The notes under the pieces: generated by a model
Told to the model about the DNA's origin: nothing
Databases searched by the model: none
Seen by the model: only the letters and a program-made list of their open reading frames with translations
DNA from: Flavobacteriales bacterium
GTDB taxonomy: Bacteria; Bacteroidota; Bacteroidia; Flavobacteriales; JANQLC01
DNA length: 64,000 nucleotides
Reading direction: 5' to 3'
NCBI GenBank assembly: GCA_028280815.1
Contig: JANQLC010000022.1
Location: 1-64,000, forward strand
Part shown: one piece after another, positions 28,954 through 38,127 of the stretch
Layout: the number at the start of each line of letters is the position of its first letter
Position numbering within the stretch: the first letter of the stretch is position 1
Position numbers and translations under genes: made by a program

Positions 28954-29931
28954 TCAGCTGTGATCACCACCTGATCTTCGCCCTGTAGATGACAAGGGTT
29001 TTTCCAGGGGGCTGATCACTTGGGCGTCTTCCAAGAAGATCAGTGTTTTGATGACGTGATCAATCGTCTCAGCCAAGGCTTCAATCGCATGCAGTTTGAG
29101 CTCAGCCTCGCTGTACAGCACGCTTACTTCACGCGAGGGGACAGGTGCGGCAAAGTCTTTCAGATGTGGCTTCTCCGCACCGCTCAGCTCAGAGGCCGTT
29201 AAATAGGGTAAGAGGGTCATGCCAAAGCCTTGGTTAGAGAGGCGAATCATGGTTTCAAAGCTGCCGCTGTCGATATGGGTTCTCTGGTTTGCTGTGGGCG
29301 GGGAATCGCATAGGTTAACCACATTGTTTCTAAAGCAGTGCCCACTCTTTAGCAACAGTATGTCTCTAATGTTTAAATCCTTCACGCTAAGCCGTTTTTT
29401 ACCCGCTAGCCGATGGTTTTCCGGAACGTAACCCACAAAGGGCTCGACGTAGAGGGGCCTTTCGATAAGACCGGGCTGATTCAGCGGTGTAGCGGCGATG
29501 CCGGCATCGATTTGCCCGTCGTTTAGGCTTTGGATCAAAGCCTCGGTTTGCATTTCTCTGATGTGCAAATTGACTTGGGTGTATTTTTTTAGAAAAGGCT
29601 TCAAGAACAGCGGAAGCAAGGCGGGTGCTATGGTAGGGATAATCCCCAGCGTAAAATCACCGCCGATACGGCCTTTTTCCCGCTCGACTAAATCCCGTAT
29701 GCGAGCGGATTCATTCAGGATGATACGAGCCTGCGTTAGGATTTGAGTTCCGATTTTCGTAGGGACGATGGGGTTCTTACTCCGATCGAATAGGCGTATG
29801 CCCAATTCATCCTCGAGCTTTTGTACCTGCATGCTCAGGGTGGGCTGTGTGACAAAGACTTTTTTAGCGGCCAAGGTGAAATTACCGTATTTTGCCACAG
29901 TCAAAGCATAGTGTAGTTGTATTAAGGTCAT
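28954..29931 (-). CDS. oxyR: LysR-family redox regulator OxyR
   Basis: LysR HTH MTLIQLHYALTVAKYGNFTLAAKKVFVTQPTLSMQVQKLEDELG; GHCFRNNVVNLCD keeps the C-x8-C redox pair. Confidence 0.9.
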   Translation of the reverse strand: MTLIQLHYALTVAKYGNFTLAAKKVFVTQPTLSMQVQKLEDELGIRLFDRSKNPIVPTKIGTQILTQARIILNESARIRDLVEREKGRIGGDFTLGIIPTIAPALLPLFLKPFLKKYTQVNLHIREMQTEALIQSLNDGQIDAGIAATPLNQPGLIERPLYVEPFVGYVPENHRLAGKKRLSVKDLNIRDILLLKSGHCFRNNVVNLCDSPPTANQRTHIDSGSFETMIRLSNQGFGMTLLPYLTASELSGAEKPHLKDFAAPVPSREVSVLYSEAELKLHAIEALAETIDHVIKTLIFLEDAQVISPLEKPLSSTGRRSGGDHS

Positions 29932-29965
29932 CCGTGAGGCCGTATTCGGACGGGCTGGCTTTGTG

Positions 29966-29973
29966 CAAACATA
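29966..29973 (-). promoter_or_regulatory. -7-like TATGTTTG upstream of oxyR
   Basis: CAAACATA on + strand, 35 nt from the start. Confidence 0.45.
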
Positions 29974-30294
29974 GGTAAAAAAGGCGATTTGCGCCCTGTA
30001 TGGCAACCCCAGCTATATCCTGAGGTGGCCCAAGGCAGCGGTAATACATTTCACAGGGCATAAGGTAAAAAATAGGCTGTGCGAGGGGTTGGCGTTCAAA
30101 GTTTAAAAATCGATGCGATTTCCGACATTTGCAACTCGAAACGCACGGCTGCGGTTTTTGTGAATGCCAAGTGCACCAGCGATAAAATTACGCGACGATC
30201 GATTTCTAATACGGTGCACGGCCAAAGGCGATCCGAGCGCTCATGCGGGCCAATCCAGCGCTCTCGTGGGGGGTAGCACCGAAGATCATCGGAG

Positions 30295-31086
30295 ATGAGA
30301 AAGCGGTATAAGCGATATGGGTTTAATGCAGATATCTTCGGTAACCTACTGTGGATTAAACGCTTGGTGATCTTTGTGTTCGGCTCCTTTACCTACAACC
30401 GGTATAATGGCTTTAACCAGTTGAAAATAAGTGGAACGGAGCATCTGATCGACTTGCCAGATACCCATGTATTGATCGTTTCCAACCACCAGACCTACTT
30501 TGCCGACGTCTTTGCGATGTATCACGTGTTTTGCAGTGTGAAAAACGGTTTCATCAATACCATCAAAAACCCGATTTATCTTTTGAATCCAAAGCTGAAC
30601 CTGTATTACGTAGCGGCTGAGGAAACCATGAATAAGGGTTTGTTGCCCAAGATGTTTAAGTACACCGGTGCGATCACCGTCAAGCGCTCCTGGCGCAGTG
30701 CCGGCAGAGAAGTACAACGCATCATCGACCGGAAGGATCCAGAAAACATCGAAAAAGCGCTGGGCGATGGTTGGGTGATCACTTTTCCACAAGGAACGAC
30801 CCAGGCTTTTATGCCGGGGCGGATGGGTACAGCCCATATCATCAAGCGCAACAAACCCATTGTGGTGCCCGTGGTCATCGACGGGTTTAGAAGGGCCTAT
30901 GGCAAGACTGGAATCGTGCTGAAGAAGAAGGGTGTGGTCCAAACTATGCGCTTTAAAAAGCCACTGGATATAGACTGGGAGAACGAAAGCATACGCGACA
31001 TTTTAGACAAGGTGATGGATGCCATAGAACAGTCTCCCCATTTCTTAAAGGTGAAGCCAAATGAAGGCGGAAAAAGTCAGGTGTAA
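30295..31086 (+). CDS. lysophospholipid/1-acylglycerol-3-phosphate acyltransferase family
   Basis: VSNHQTYFADVFAMY (NHx4D), TFPQGTTQAF. Confidence 0.85.
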   Translation: MRKRYKRYGFNADIFGNLLWIKRLVIFVFGSFTYNRYNGFNQLKISGTEHLIDLPDTHVLIVSNHQTYFADVFAMYHVFCSVKNGFINTIKNPIYLLNPKLNLYYVAAEETMNKGLLPKMFKYTGAITVKRSWRSAGREVQRIIDRKDPENIEKALGDGWVITFPQGTTQAFMPGRMGTAHIIKRNKPIVVPVVIDGFRRAYGKTGIVLKKKGVVQTMRFKKPLDIDWENESIRDILDKVMDAIEQSPHFLKVKPNEGGKSQV

Positions 31087-31254
31087 CAGTTAATAGCTGT
31101 GGGGTTCTCCACCCGGTGGACACGCCTGTAAAGGTGCTGACAACGCTTTGTACACGCCTTCCCAAACGGGCCTTCTACAGTGATGTGCACCGCAAATAGG
31201 AGGGTTGGAATCCGTTTCAACCCTTTTTGATCTCCGGGGGAACTCGCCAAATCG

Positions 31255-32082
31255 CTAGGTCGCAGTTGAGCTAGGCATTTCCGAATCGAAGGGCGCGCTG
31301 CCATCGCTTTTGATCCCCAGTGCATGGCGTACATAGGTAAAGCTGGACAAAATTTCGGGTTTTCCATTTACGATGGCCACATCGTGCTCAAAGTGGGCCG
31401 ACGCTTTTCCATCCGAGGTTTTGATCGTCCAGCCGTCCTCGGACCGCTCTACTTTTTCTGTACCCGAGTTAACCATGGGCTCTATGGCGGCTACCAGGCC
31501 TTCCCGGAGTTTTTTCCCACGGCCGCATTTTCCATAATTAGGCAGTTGTGGGTCTTCGTGCATTTTTCTGCCTAGGCCGTGTCCTACCAATTCGCGTACC
31601 ACACTGTAGCCATGGTCTTCTGCGTGCTTTTGAATGGCATGACCCACATCTCCTGTGCGGTTGCCGGCTCGAAAAGCTGCAATGCCTTTGTACAGACATT
31701 CTCGCGTTACCTGTAACAAGTGCCTTAGGGCCGGGGCCACTTCGCCCACTTCAAACGTATAGGCCTGGTCACCGCAAAAGCCGTCTTTGCGCACACCGCA
31801 ATCCACCGATAGGATATCGCCTTCGGCCAAGGGCTCAGCGTTGGGGATGCCGTGTACCACGCCTCCGTTGGGCGAGGTGCAAAGCGTGTTGGGAAAGCCG
31901 TATAGACCCAAAAATCCCGGCTCGGCGCCGTGGTCGTGGATAAAGGCTTCAGCCAGTTTATCGAGATGGCTCGTGGTCACCCCAGGCTTGATCTCCGAAG
32001 CGAGCATGCCCAGGGTTTTGGAAACGATAAGGGCGCTCTCTCGAATGCGTTCTATCTCGGCTGCTGTCTTGTAGTAAATCAT
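31255..32082 (-). CDS. map: type I methionine aminopeptidase
   Basis: NTLCTSPNGGVVHGIPNAEPLAEGDILSVDCGVRKDGFCGD; VRELVGHGLGRKMHEDPQLPNYG. Confidence 0.95.
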   Translation of the reverse strand: MIYYKTAAEIERIRESALIVSKTLGMLASEIKPGVTTSHLDKLAEAFIHDHGAEPGFLGLYGFPNTLCTSPNGGVVHGIPNAEPLAEGDILSVDCGVRKDGFCGDQAYTFEVGEVAPALRHLLQVTRECLYKGIAAFRAGNRTGDVGHAIQKHAEDHGYSVVRELVGHGLGRKMHEDPQLPNYGKCGRGKKLREGLVAAIEPMVNSGTEKVERSEDGWTIKTSDGKASAHFEHDVAIVNGKPEILSSFTYVRHALGIKSDGSAPFDSEMPSSTAT

Positions 32083-32402
32083 AGAGGTCGCTTAGCATAA
32101 ACCACCCAAGCGCCTTTTTCATCCCCGTAGAGAAGCCTCGGTAAGGACTCGACAAGCCTAGCGCCAGCCTGGGAAATCGCCTGGTTTTCTACCGTCGGTA
32201 AAGACATGCGCATTCCAGCTCTTTTCCACCTCATTCAGCATGTGGGCTCTACAGCTGAATTTACCCCATACCGTGCGAACCCATTTCCCCTGCAAAAGTT
32301 GGAATCAGCTCGCTCCCTCCTTCCTCAAAAGCAAAGCACACCCTGGTCAATGTTCGGATATACCCCTTTTACACAAAGGTTCATCAACCCACTGCAACGC
32401 CC

Positions 32403-33935
32403 TCATGTAGGGGTTATGAGGTTTTTACCCGTCATCTCTCGCGGTATGGGTATGCCCATCAAGTGCAGCAGGCTCGGTGCTACGTCGCTCAGACTGCCAT
32501 CCTCAATCTTTAGATCGCTGTCAGCTGTGATGAGAAAGCAGGGCACCAGCGCGGTGGTATGCGCCGTGTTGGGCGTGCCGTCCGCGTTAACCATGCGCTC
32601 AGCATTTCCGTGATCGGCGAGGATGATTGTCGCATAGCGGTTTCTCACGGCGGCTTCCACCACGGCTTCAGCGCAGCTGTCAACGGTTTCACAGGCTTTT
32701 ACAGCCGCTTGAAAGTCACCGGTATGTCCGACCATATCGGGATTGGCAAAATTCAAACAGATGAAATCGACCGGCTGTTCGTCCATTTCTGCAATGGCTC
32801 TATCCCTCACCTCATAAGCGCTCATTTCGGGTTGCAAGTCGTAGGTGGCCACCTTGGGTGAGTGCACCAAAATCCGCTTTTCCCCTCGAAACGCTTCCTC
32901 GCGGCCACCGCTAAAAAAGAAGGTCACATGGGGGTATTTTTCGGTCTCAGCTATGCGAAGCTGGGTTTTGTTCAGCGCTGCGAGCACTTCACCGAGGGTA
33001 TGGCTAAGGTTTTCGTCTTCAAACAAGACCCCGACCCCCACAAAGGTGTCGTCATAGCGAGTCAGGGTGTTGTAATCCAGGTCCAGTTTGTTCATATCAT
33101 GCTCGGGAAAATCCAGCTGGGTAAGGGCTTCGGTAATCTGTCTCGCGCGGTCGGTCCGAAAGTTGTAGCAAATCACCACATCGCCCGTTTCGATCACGGC
33201 TTTGGGCTCGCCGGATTCGTCGGTTATCGCCACAGGCTTGATAAATTCGTCCGTAATCCCTTCCGCATAGGATGCTCGCACGGCAGCCTCGGCATCGGGA
33301 CACCGCTTTCCGCTGCCTCGGGTCAGTAAGTCGTAGGCGAGTTTGACGCGTGCCCAGCGGTGATCGCGATCCATCGCATAATAACGACCGATCACAGAGG
33401 CCAGTGTACCCACGTGTTGTTTCGTGTAGCTTTGAATATCCTTTACAAAGGAGAGCCCACTCTTGGGATCGGTATCGCGTCCGTCGGTAAAAGCGTGTAC
33501 AAAGACCTTTGTCAAGCCGCAATCTGCTGCTACGCGCAACAGCGCTTTTAAGTGGTCGATATGGGAATGCACACCCCCATCTGACAGCAAGCCGATGAAA
33601 TGTACGCTTTTGTCCTTTTTCCTAGCCTTTCTCAAGACTTGTTTGAGGATGGGGTTGTCTTTCAATGAGCCGTTTTCAATCGCGTTGTTGATTCGAACCA
33701 GATTTTGATGGACTCGGCGCCCAGCGCCTAGGTTCATATGCCCCACCTCTGAATTGCCCATCTGCCCCTCAGGCAGGCCTACCGCTAGGCCGCTCGCCTT
33801 CAATTTTGAATGGGGATAATTGTGGAAGCAGCTGTCTATAAATGGGGTGCGCGCCTGTGCCGGTGCGGAAACCCGCGGGCTGTCGGTAACGCCCCAGCCA
33901 TCTAAAATCAGTAATAAGACTCGCCTTTTGGTCAT
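32403..33935 (-). CDS. gpmI: 2,3-bisphosphoglycerate-independent phosphoglycerate mutase
   Basis: LLILDGWGVTD; LPEGQMGNSEVGHMNLGAGR; ILADHGNAERMV. Confidence 0.95.
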   Translation of the reverse strand: MTKRRVLLLILDGWGVTDSPRVSAPAQARTPFIDSCFHNYPHSKLKASGLAVGLPEGQMGNSEVGHMNLGAGRRVHQNLVRINNAIENGSLKDNPILKQVLRKARKKDKSVHFIGLLSDGGVHSHIDHLKALLRVAADCGLTKVFVHAFTDGRDTDPKSGLSFVKDIQSYTKQHVGTLASVIGRYYAMDRDHRWARVKLAYDLLTRGSGKRCPDAEAAVRASYAEGITDEFIKPVAITDESGEPKAVIETGDVVICYNFRTDRARQITEALTQLDFPEHDMNKLDLDYNTLTRYDDTFVGVGVLFEDENLSHTLGEVLAALNKTQLRIAETEKYPHVTFFFSGGREEAFRGEKRILVHSPKVATYDLQPEMSAYEVRDRAIAEMDEQPVDFICLNFANPDMVGHTGDFQAAVKACETVDSCAEAVVEAAVRNRYATIILADHGNAERMVNADGTPNTAHTTALVPCFLITADSDLKIEDGSLSDVAPSLLHLMGIPIPREMTGKNLITPT

Positions 33936-33967
33936 CGTGACTATTTCTTCTCAAGGGATCGAAGTGG

Positions 33968-33975
33968 CAAATTTA
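33968..33975 (-). promoter_or_regulatory. -7-like TAAATTTG upstream of gpmI
   Basis: CAAATTTA on + strand, 33 nt from the start. Confidence 0.5.
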
Positions 33976-34377
33976 CGATTCTCGGGCTTTACGCCCCGAT
34001 GTTTTGCGGCTTAAAAAGCTTTGCTTGGTGCTTTTACCGGGTTTCATACATCGCTTTATCCGTCATAGGTTGCGTGCCATTCAGATTCTGCCGTCCGGTT
34101 TTCCAAGTGGTTTTTACGGTGTCTCAGCTCGTAGATGCTCGTTTGGATTTGATTCGCCGCTCCTCTACTGCGGTCGGCATTTTTATAAGTCGAACCCCAT
34201 TCTAATTTTTGAAGAAACTGCGCTTTTGTCCGCATTTGAGATACCGCGCATTTTGAAAGGCGTAAGACCAACCTATGGAAGTGAGGGGATACAGAGATCA
34301 GCCCGGCTTCCCAGGGAATTTTACCCCTTACGCCAGCTCTCACAGGCAACTCATTCCCTTAGAAAAAACAAATACCC

Positions 34378-34385
34378 TACATTTG
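34378..34385 (+). promoter_or_regulatory. -7-like TACATTTG upstream of the 34390 ORF
   Basis: 4 nt before the ATG at 34390; would imply an almost leaderless transcript. Confidence 0.45.
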
Positions 34386-34389
34386 CTAT

Positions 34390-34923
34390 ATGGATGACGT
34401 GCTTTCAAACCCCATGGAATTTTTAACGGGGATAGCCGTAGGCTTTTTACTGGGTTTCACCCTGTATTGGGTTACGCGTAGCAAAAAGGGTGAAGCCCAG
34501 CCGGTCACCCTGGCGAATAACCCCGAAAAAGAACGGTGGTTTACCCTGCAATTGCAGGCCTACGAGCGGGTGATCTTATTCTTAGAGCGCATCACACCCC
34601 AACACCTCGTAAACCGCGAAAAGCCCCGAGCCAAAGGCGTGAAAGCCTACTACCTCCAACTGGTTCAGTCCATACAAAGCGAATACGAACACAACCTGAC
34701 CCAACAATTGTACCTACCCGAGAAATCCTGGGAGCGCGTGGAAATCGTCAAAAATCAAATCGCAAACACCCTTTCCCAAACCCAGCAAAAAAACGAAGAT
34801 ATACAACGCTTTCGGGAAGCGATCATCACCGATAGTCTGGCGCAAAACCCGCCGGTAAAAGCCTTGATCAAGGACTTGAAGCTCGAGCTCAAAAAAAGCG
34901 TATTGCCCCACCTACGGGACTGA
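34390..34923 (+). CDS. conserved Bacteroidota-type membrane-anchored protein of unknown function
   Basis: N-terminal TM (FLTGIAVGFLLGFTLYWVT) then LQLQAYERVILFLERITPQHLVNR; TACATTTG just upstream. Confidence 0.7.
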   Translation: MDDVLSNPMEFLTGIAVGFLLGFTLYWVTRSKKGEAQPVTLANNPEKERWFTLQLQAYERVILFLERITPQHLVNREKPRAKGVKAYYLQLVQSIQSEYEHNLTQQLYLPEKSWERVEIVKNQIANTLSQTQQKNEDIQRFREAIITDSLAQNPPVKALIKDLKLELKKSVLPHLRD

Positions 34924-34929
34924 GGCACC

Positions 34930-35925
34930 TGAACCAAGGCATCGGTACAAACACCAAAAAAATAAGCCCTCACTTCCACGTGACAAAAGGACGGGATCAA
35001 AGGTATAGAGTTGGGGGCATCAGATTGTCCCACGGTGTAAAAACGAGGAAACAAATACTGCTCTTTAAACCCTTACAGCGGGGTAAACACAAAAGAGCTG
35101 TTTTTAAACCCATGCAAAGAGGGTTTTTACAGCTCATCGCTTAGTAAAAGTCAGCGAGACTGGCCACAGGACAAAAAAATAAGGCTCGGCTTTCAAATCG
35201 ACACACGGGAAAAAAACAAAAATACCCCTTTTCAGATCGCCAAATAAAGACGAAGAGATGGAGTTGGATTTTTTTAACCGCCCTGCGCGGAGAAATGGGA
35301 AAAATAAGTCTGGGCGCATCGACGCCGCATGCGAAACAAAGACGAGAAAAGCCCTTTTTTAAGGGCAATATGAAAGGGCAAGCGCCAAAAAACACCCTTC
35401 ACCTCTCAAAATCATCATAAGAGGTCAAGAGCAAAGGATAAGCCCCTTTTCAAATCGATTCGATACGCCTGTGGCCATCACCCGGGATACCGCAAAAGTA
35501 TTCCGACTGAGACGAATACACGACAGAGCTGCTACAGCCTCAGACAAAGCCAAAGGGATGCGTCTCCCTTTCCGAATCACCGAGCAAGAGCGAGAGATAA
35601 AAAAATGAGCGCAAACCCTCAAATCGACCCAAATGAACGAGAAAAACAGCCGACCGAAAACAAAGGCGTGTTTCACCTCTTTAAAGCCTGCTTTTAATCG
35701 ACCACCTGGACAAATGCCAAAAAAATGACGTCCCTTCTCGAGCCGAGACAAGCGGGAAAAAACAAGCTCTTTCCAGTCCACCCACAGGGCAGAAACAAAA
35801 ATAAATTCCCATTTCACAACTGCGTACGGCATTCCAAAACGAGCGCATGTTCCCGGTTTTCCAAATCGATTCACCGATCCCACAGCTATCCCACGCAGGG
35901 ATGCGCGCCGAAAAGCAGCTCGCTT
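34930..35925 (-). repeat. degenerate repeat island (A-rich on + strand, i.e. inverted relative to 8220-9075)
   Basis: Recurring CCACAGGACAAAAAAATAAGGCTCGGCTTTCAAATCGACACACGGGAAAAAAACAAAAATACCCCTTTTCAGATCG; AAAAAAATGACGTCCCTTCTCGAG; AAGCCCCTTTTCAAATCGATT. Confidence 0.55.
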
Positions 35926-35929
35926 TTCA

Positions 35930-35937
35930 TATCTTTG
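35930..35937 (+). promoter_or_regulatory. -7-like TATCTTTG upstream of recG
   Basis: 6 nt before the ATG at 35944. Confidence 0.5.
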
Positions 35938-35943
35938 TGTGAC

Positions 35944-38049
35944 ATGGCGTCGGATATTTTAAGCACCCCCATCGAATACCTAAAAGGCGTAGGCCCCAAG
36001 CGCGCTGAGCTCTTACAGCAGGAACTCGACATTTACACCTTTAGCGATTTGCTCTACTTCTTTCCCTATAAGTATCGCGATCGATCTCGAATTTACGCCG
36101 TTGCCGAGTTGTCGGATGCCCAAACGGAGGTACAGCTGTCGGTCCGATTTTCGGGCTGGGAAGAGATCGGCCAACGCAGCAAGAGGCGTTTGGTTGTTCG
36201 CGCTTTTGACCGCAGTGGGGCTGTAACCCTGGTCTGGTTTAAAGGCATCCGGTGGGTCGAGTCCCAACTCCAGCTGAACACCCCTTATATCGTCTTTGGC
36301 AAGCCCTCGGCATTCCAGGGAAAAATCAACCTCATACACCCCGAAATACAGCCCCTGGCCACCTATGAAAAAGAGAAATTCGGCAGCTTTCAGCCGCTTT
36401 ACAGCAGCACGGAAAAGCTGGTCGAGGCACAGCTGACCAACCGCGTCTTCAACGCGATGGTAAAAAATCTGATCCCAAGCGTCCAACCCTGCATTCGCGA
36501 GAGTCTATCCCCCGATTTGCGGAGAGAATTCTCGCTGTTGGACAAGGGGGAAGCCTTGCGGGAAATCCACTTTCCCACCGCTTTGGCGACGTTGGAGCGG
36601 GCCCGATTTCGCCTCAAATTTGAAGAGCTCTTCTACATCCAGCTCAGCCTGCTCTACAACCAGAACTACACCCACCAAAAATCTGTGGGATTCCGCTTTC
36701 CCGAGATCGGAGAGCGCTTCCATAGGTTTTACAAAGACCGGTTGAGTTTTGAACTGACCCATGCACAAAAACACGTGTTAAAGGAGATCCGTCGCGATGT
36801 CAACACCGGTCATCAGATGAACCGGCTCTTACAAGGCGATGTGGGCAGCGGAAAGACCGTCGTGGCATTTATGAGTATTCTAATGGCTTTGGACAACGGT
36901 TTTCAAGCTGCGCTGATGGCACCGACAGAAATTTTGGCCCAACAGCATTTTCAATCCCTGAAAACCCATGCCCAGGGGCTCGACATCTCGGTTGGATTGC
37001 TCACCAGCGCCACCCAAAAAAAGCGGAGAGACGAAATCCTGAGCGCTTTACAAAGCGGGGAGTTAAAACTGATCACCGGTACGCATGCCCTGATTCAGGA
37101 AGCCGTACAATTTAAAAATTTAGGCCTGGCCATCGTCGATGAGCAGCACAAATTTGGCGTAGGGCAACGCGCTGAGCTCTGGAAAAAAAACAATCCCACC
37201 CCCCATATATTGGTCATGACGGCCACACCCATACCCCGCACCTTAGCCATGAGCCTATACGGCGATTTGGACGTCTCGGTTATCGACGAGCTGCCACCGG
37301 GGCGAAAGCCGATAGAAACCCACCACCAACGCGATGGCAACCGCTTGAAGGTATTCGCTTTCCTCAAAAGACAAATCGACCTCGGACGTCAGGTTTACGT
37401 CGTCTATCCGCTCATCGAAGAATCCAAAAATTTCGATTTGAAAGACCTGATGGACGGTTGTGAAAGCCTGAGCCGTTATTTCCCCCCACCGACCTATCAG
37501 TTGAGCATCGTACACGGACAGATGAAAGCACAGGACAAGGCATACGAAATGCAGCGCTTTGTCAAAGGTGAAACCCAGATCATGGTGGCGACGACGGTGA
37601 TTGAAGTCGGCGTAGACGTACCCAACGCCTCGGTTATGGTCATTGAAAGCGCCGAGCGCTTTGGACTTTCACAGCTGCACCAACTCCGCGGACGCGTTGG
37701 GCGGGGTAGCGACAAATCGCACTGCATACTGATGACCCGCGATGACTTGGGCGCGGATTCCCGGGCGCGCATACAAACCCTGTTGCGGACGCAAAACGGT
37801 TTTGAGATCGCCGAGGCCGACTTAAAATTCCGGGGGCCCGGGGATTTGATGGGCAAACAACAGAGCGGCGTATTGCAAACCAAAATTGCCAATATCGCAC
37901 GAGATGGGGATATCATGTACCGAGCACGGGTGGCGGCACGGCGCATACTGCGCGAAGACGGGGGATTAGACGCAGCCAAAAACCGCGTGATCAAGCGCGT
38001 TTTTCAGCAGTTGCAAAGAGAAAATGTAAAGTGGAACCAAATCAGTTGA
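35944..38049 (+). CDS. recG: ATP-dependent DNA helicase RecG
   Basis: LKGVGPKRAELLQQELDIYTFSDLLYFFPYKYRDRS; LLQGDVGSGKTVVAF; VDEQHKFGVGQR; start at MASDIL. Confidence 0.96.
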   Translation: MASDILSTPIEYLKGVGPKRAELLQQELDIYTFSDLLYFFPYKYRDRSRIYAVAELSDAQTEVQLSVRFSGWEEIGQRSKRRLVVRAFDRSGAVTLVWFKGIRWVESQLQLNTPYIVFGKPSAFQGKINLIHPEIQPLATYEKEKFGSFQPLYSSTEKLVEAQLTNRVFNAMVKNLIPSVQPCIRESLSPDLRREFSLLDKGEALREIHFPTALATLERARFRLKFEELFYIQLSLLYNQNYTHQKSVGFRFPEIGERFHRFYKDRLSFELTHAQKHVLKEIRRDVNTGHQMNRLLQGDVGSGKTVVAFMSILMALDNGFQAALMAPTEILAQQHFQSLKTHAQGLDISVGLLTSATQKKRRDEILSALQSGELKLITGTHALIQEAVQFKNLGLAIVDEQHKFGVGQRAELWKKNNPTPHILVMTATPIPRTLAMSLYGDLDVSVIDELPPGRKPIETHHQRDGNRLKVFAFLKRQIDLGRQVYVVYPLIEESKNFDLKDLMDGCESLSRYFPPPTYQLSIVHGQMKAQDKAYEMQRFVKGETQIMVATTVIEVGVDVPNASVMVIESAERFGLSQLHQLRGRVGRGSDKSHCILMTRDDLGADSRARIQTLLRTQNGFEIAEADLKFRGPGDLMGKQQSGVLQTKIANIARDGDIMYRARVAARRILREDGGLDAAKNRVIKRVFQQLQRENVKWNQIS

Positions 38050-38094
38050 TCCTCTCTCTACAAAGGGCGGGTTTTCGCTATGCACACCAGTTCG

Positions 38095-38102
38095 TAGCTT
38101 TG
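38095..38102 (+). promoter_or_regulatory. -7-like TAGCTTTG upstream of pheT
   Basis: 25 nt before the ATG. Confidence 0.5.
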
Positions 38103-38127
38103 TCTCCATCGGTTCAAACAAAAGCCC

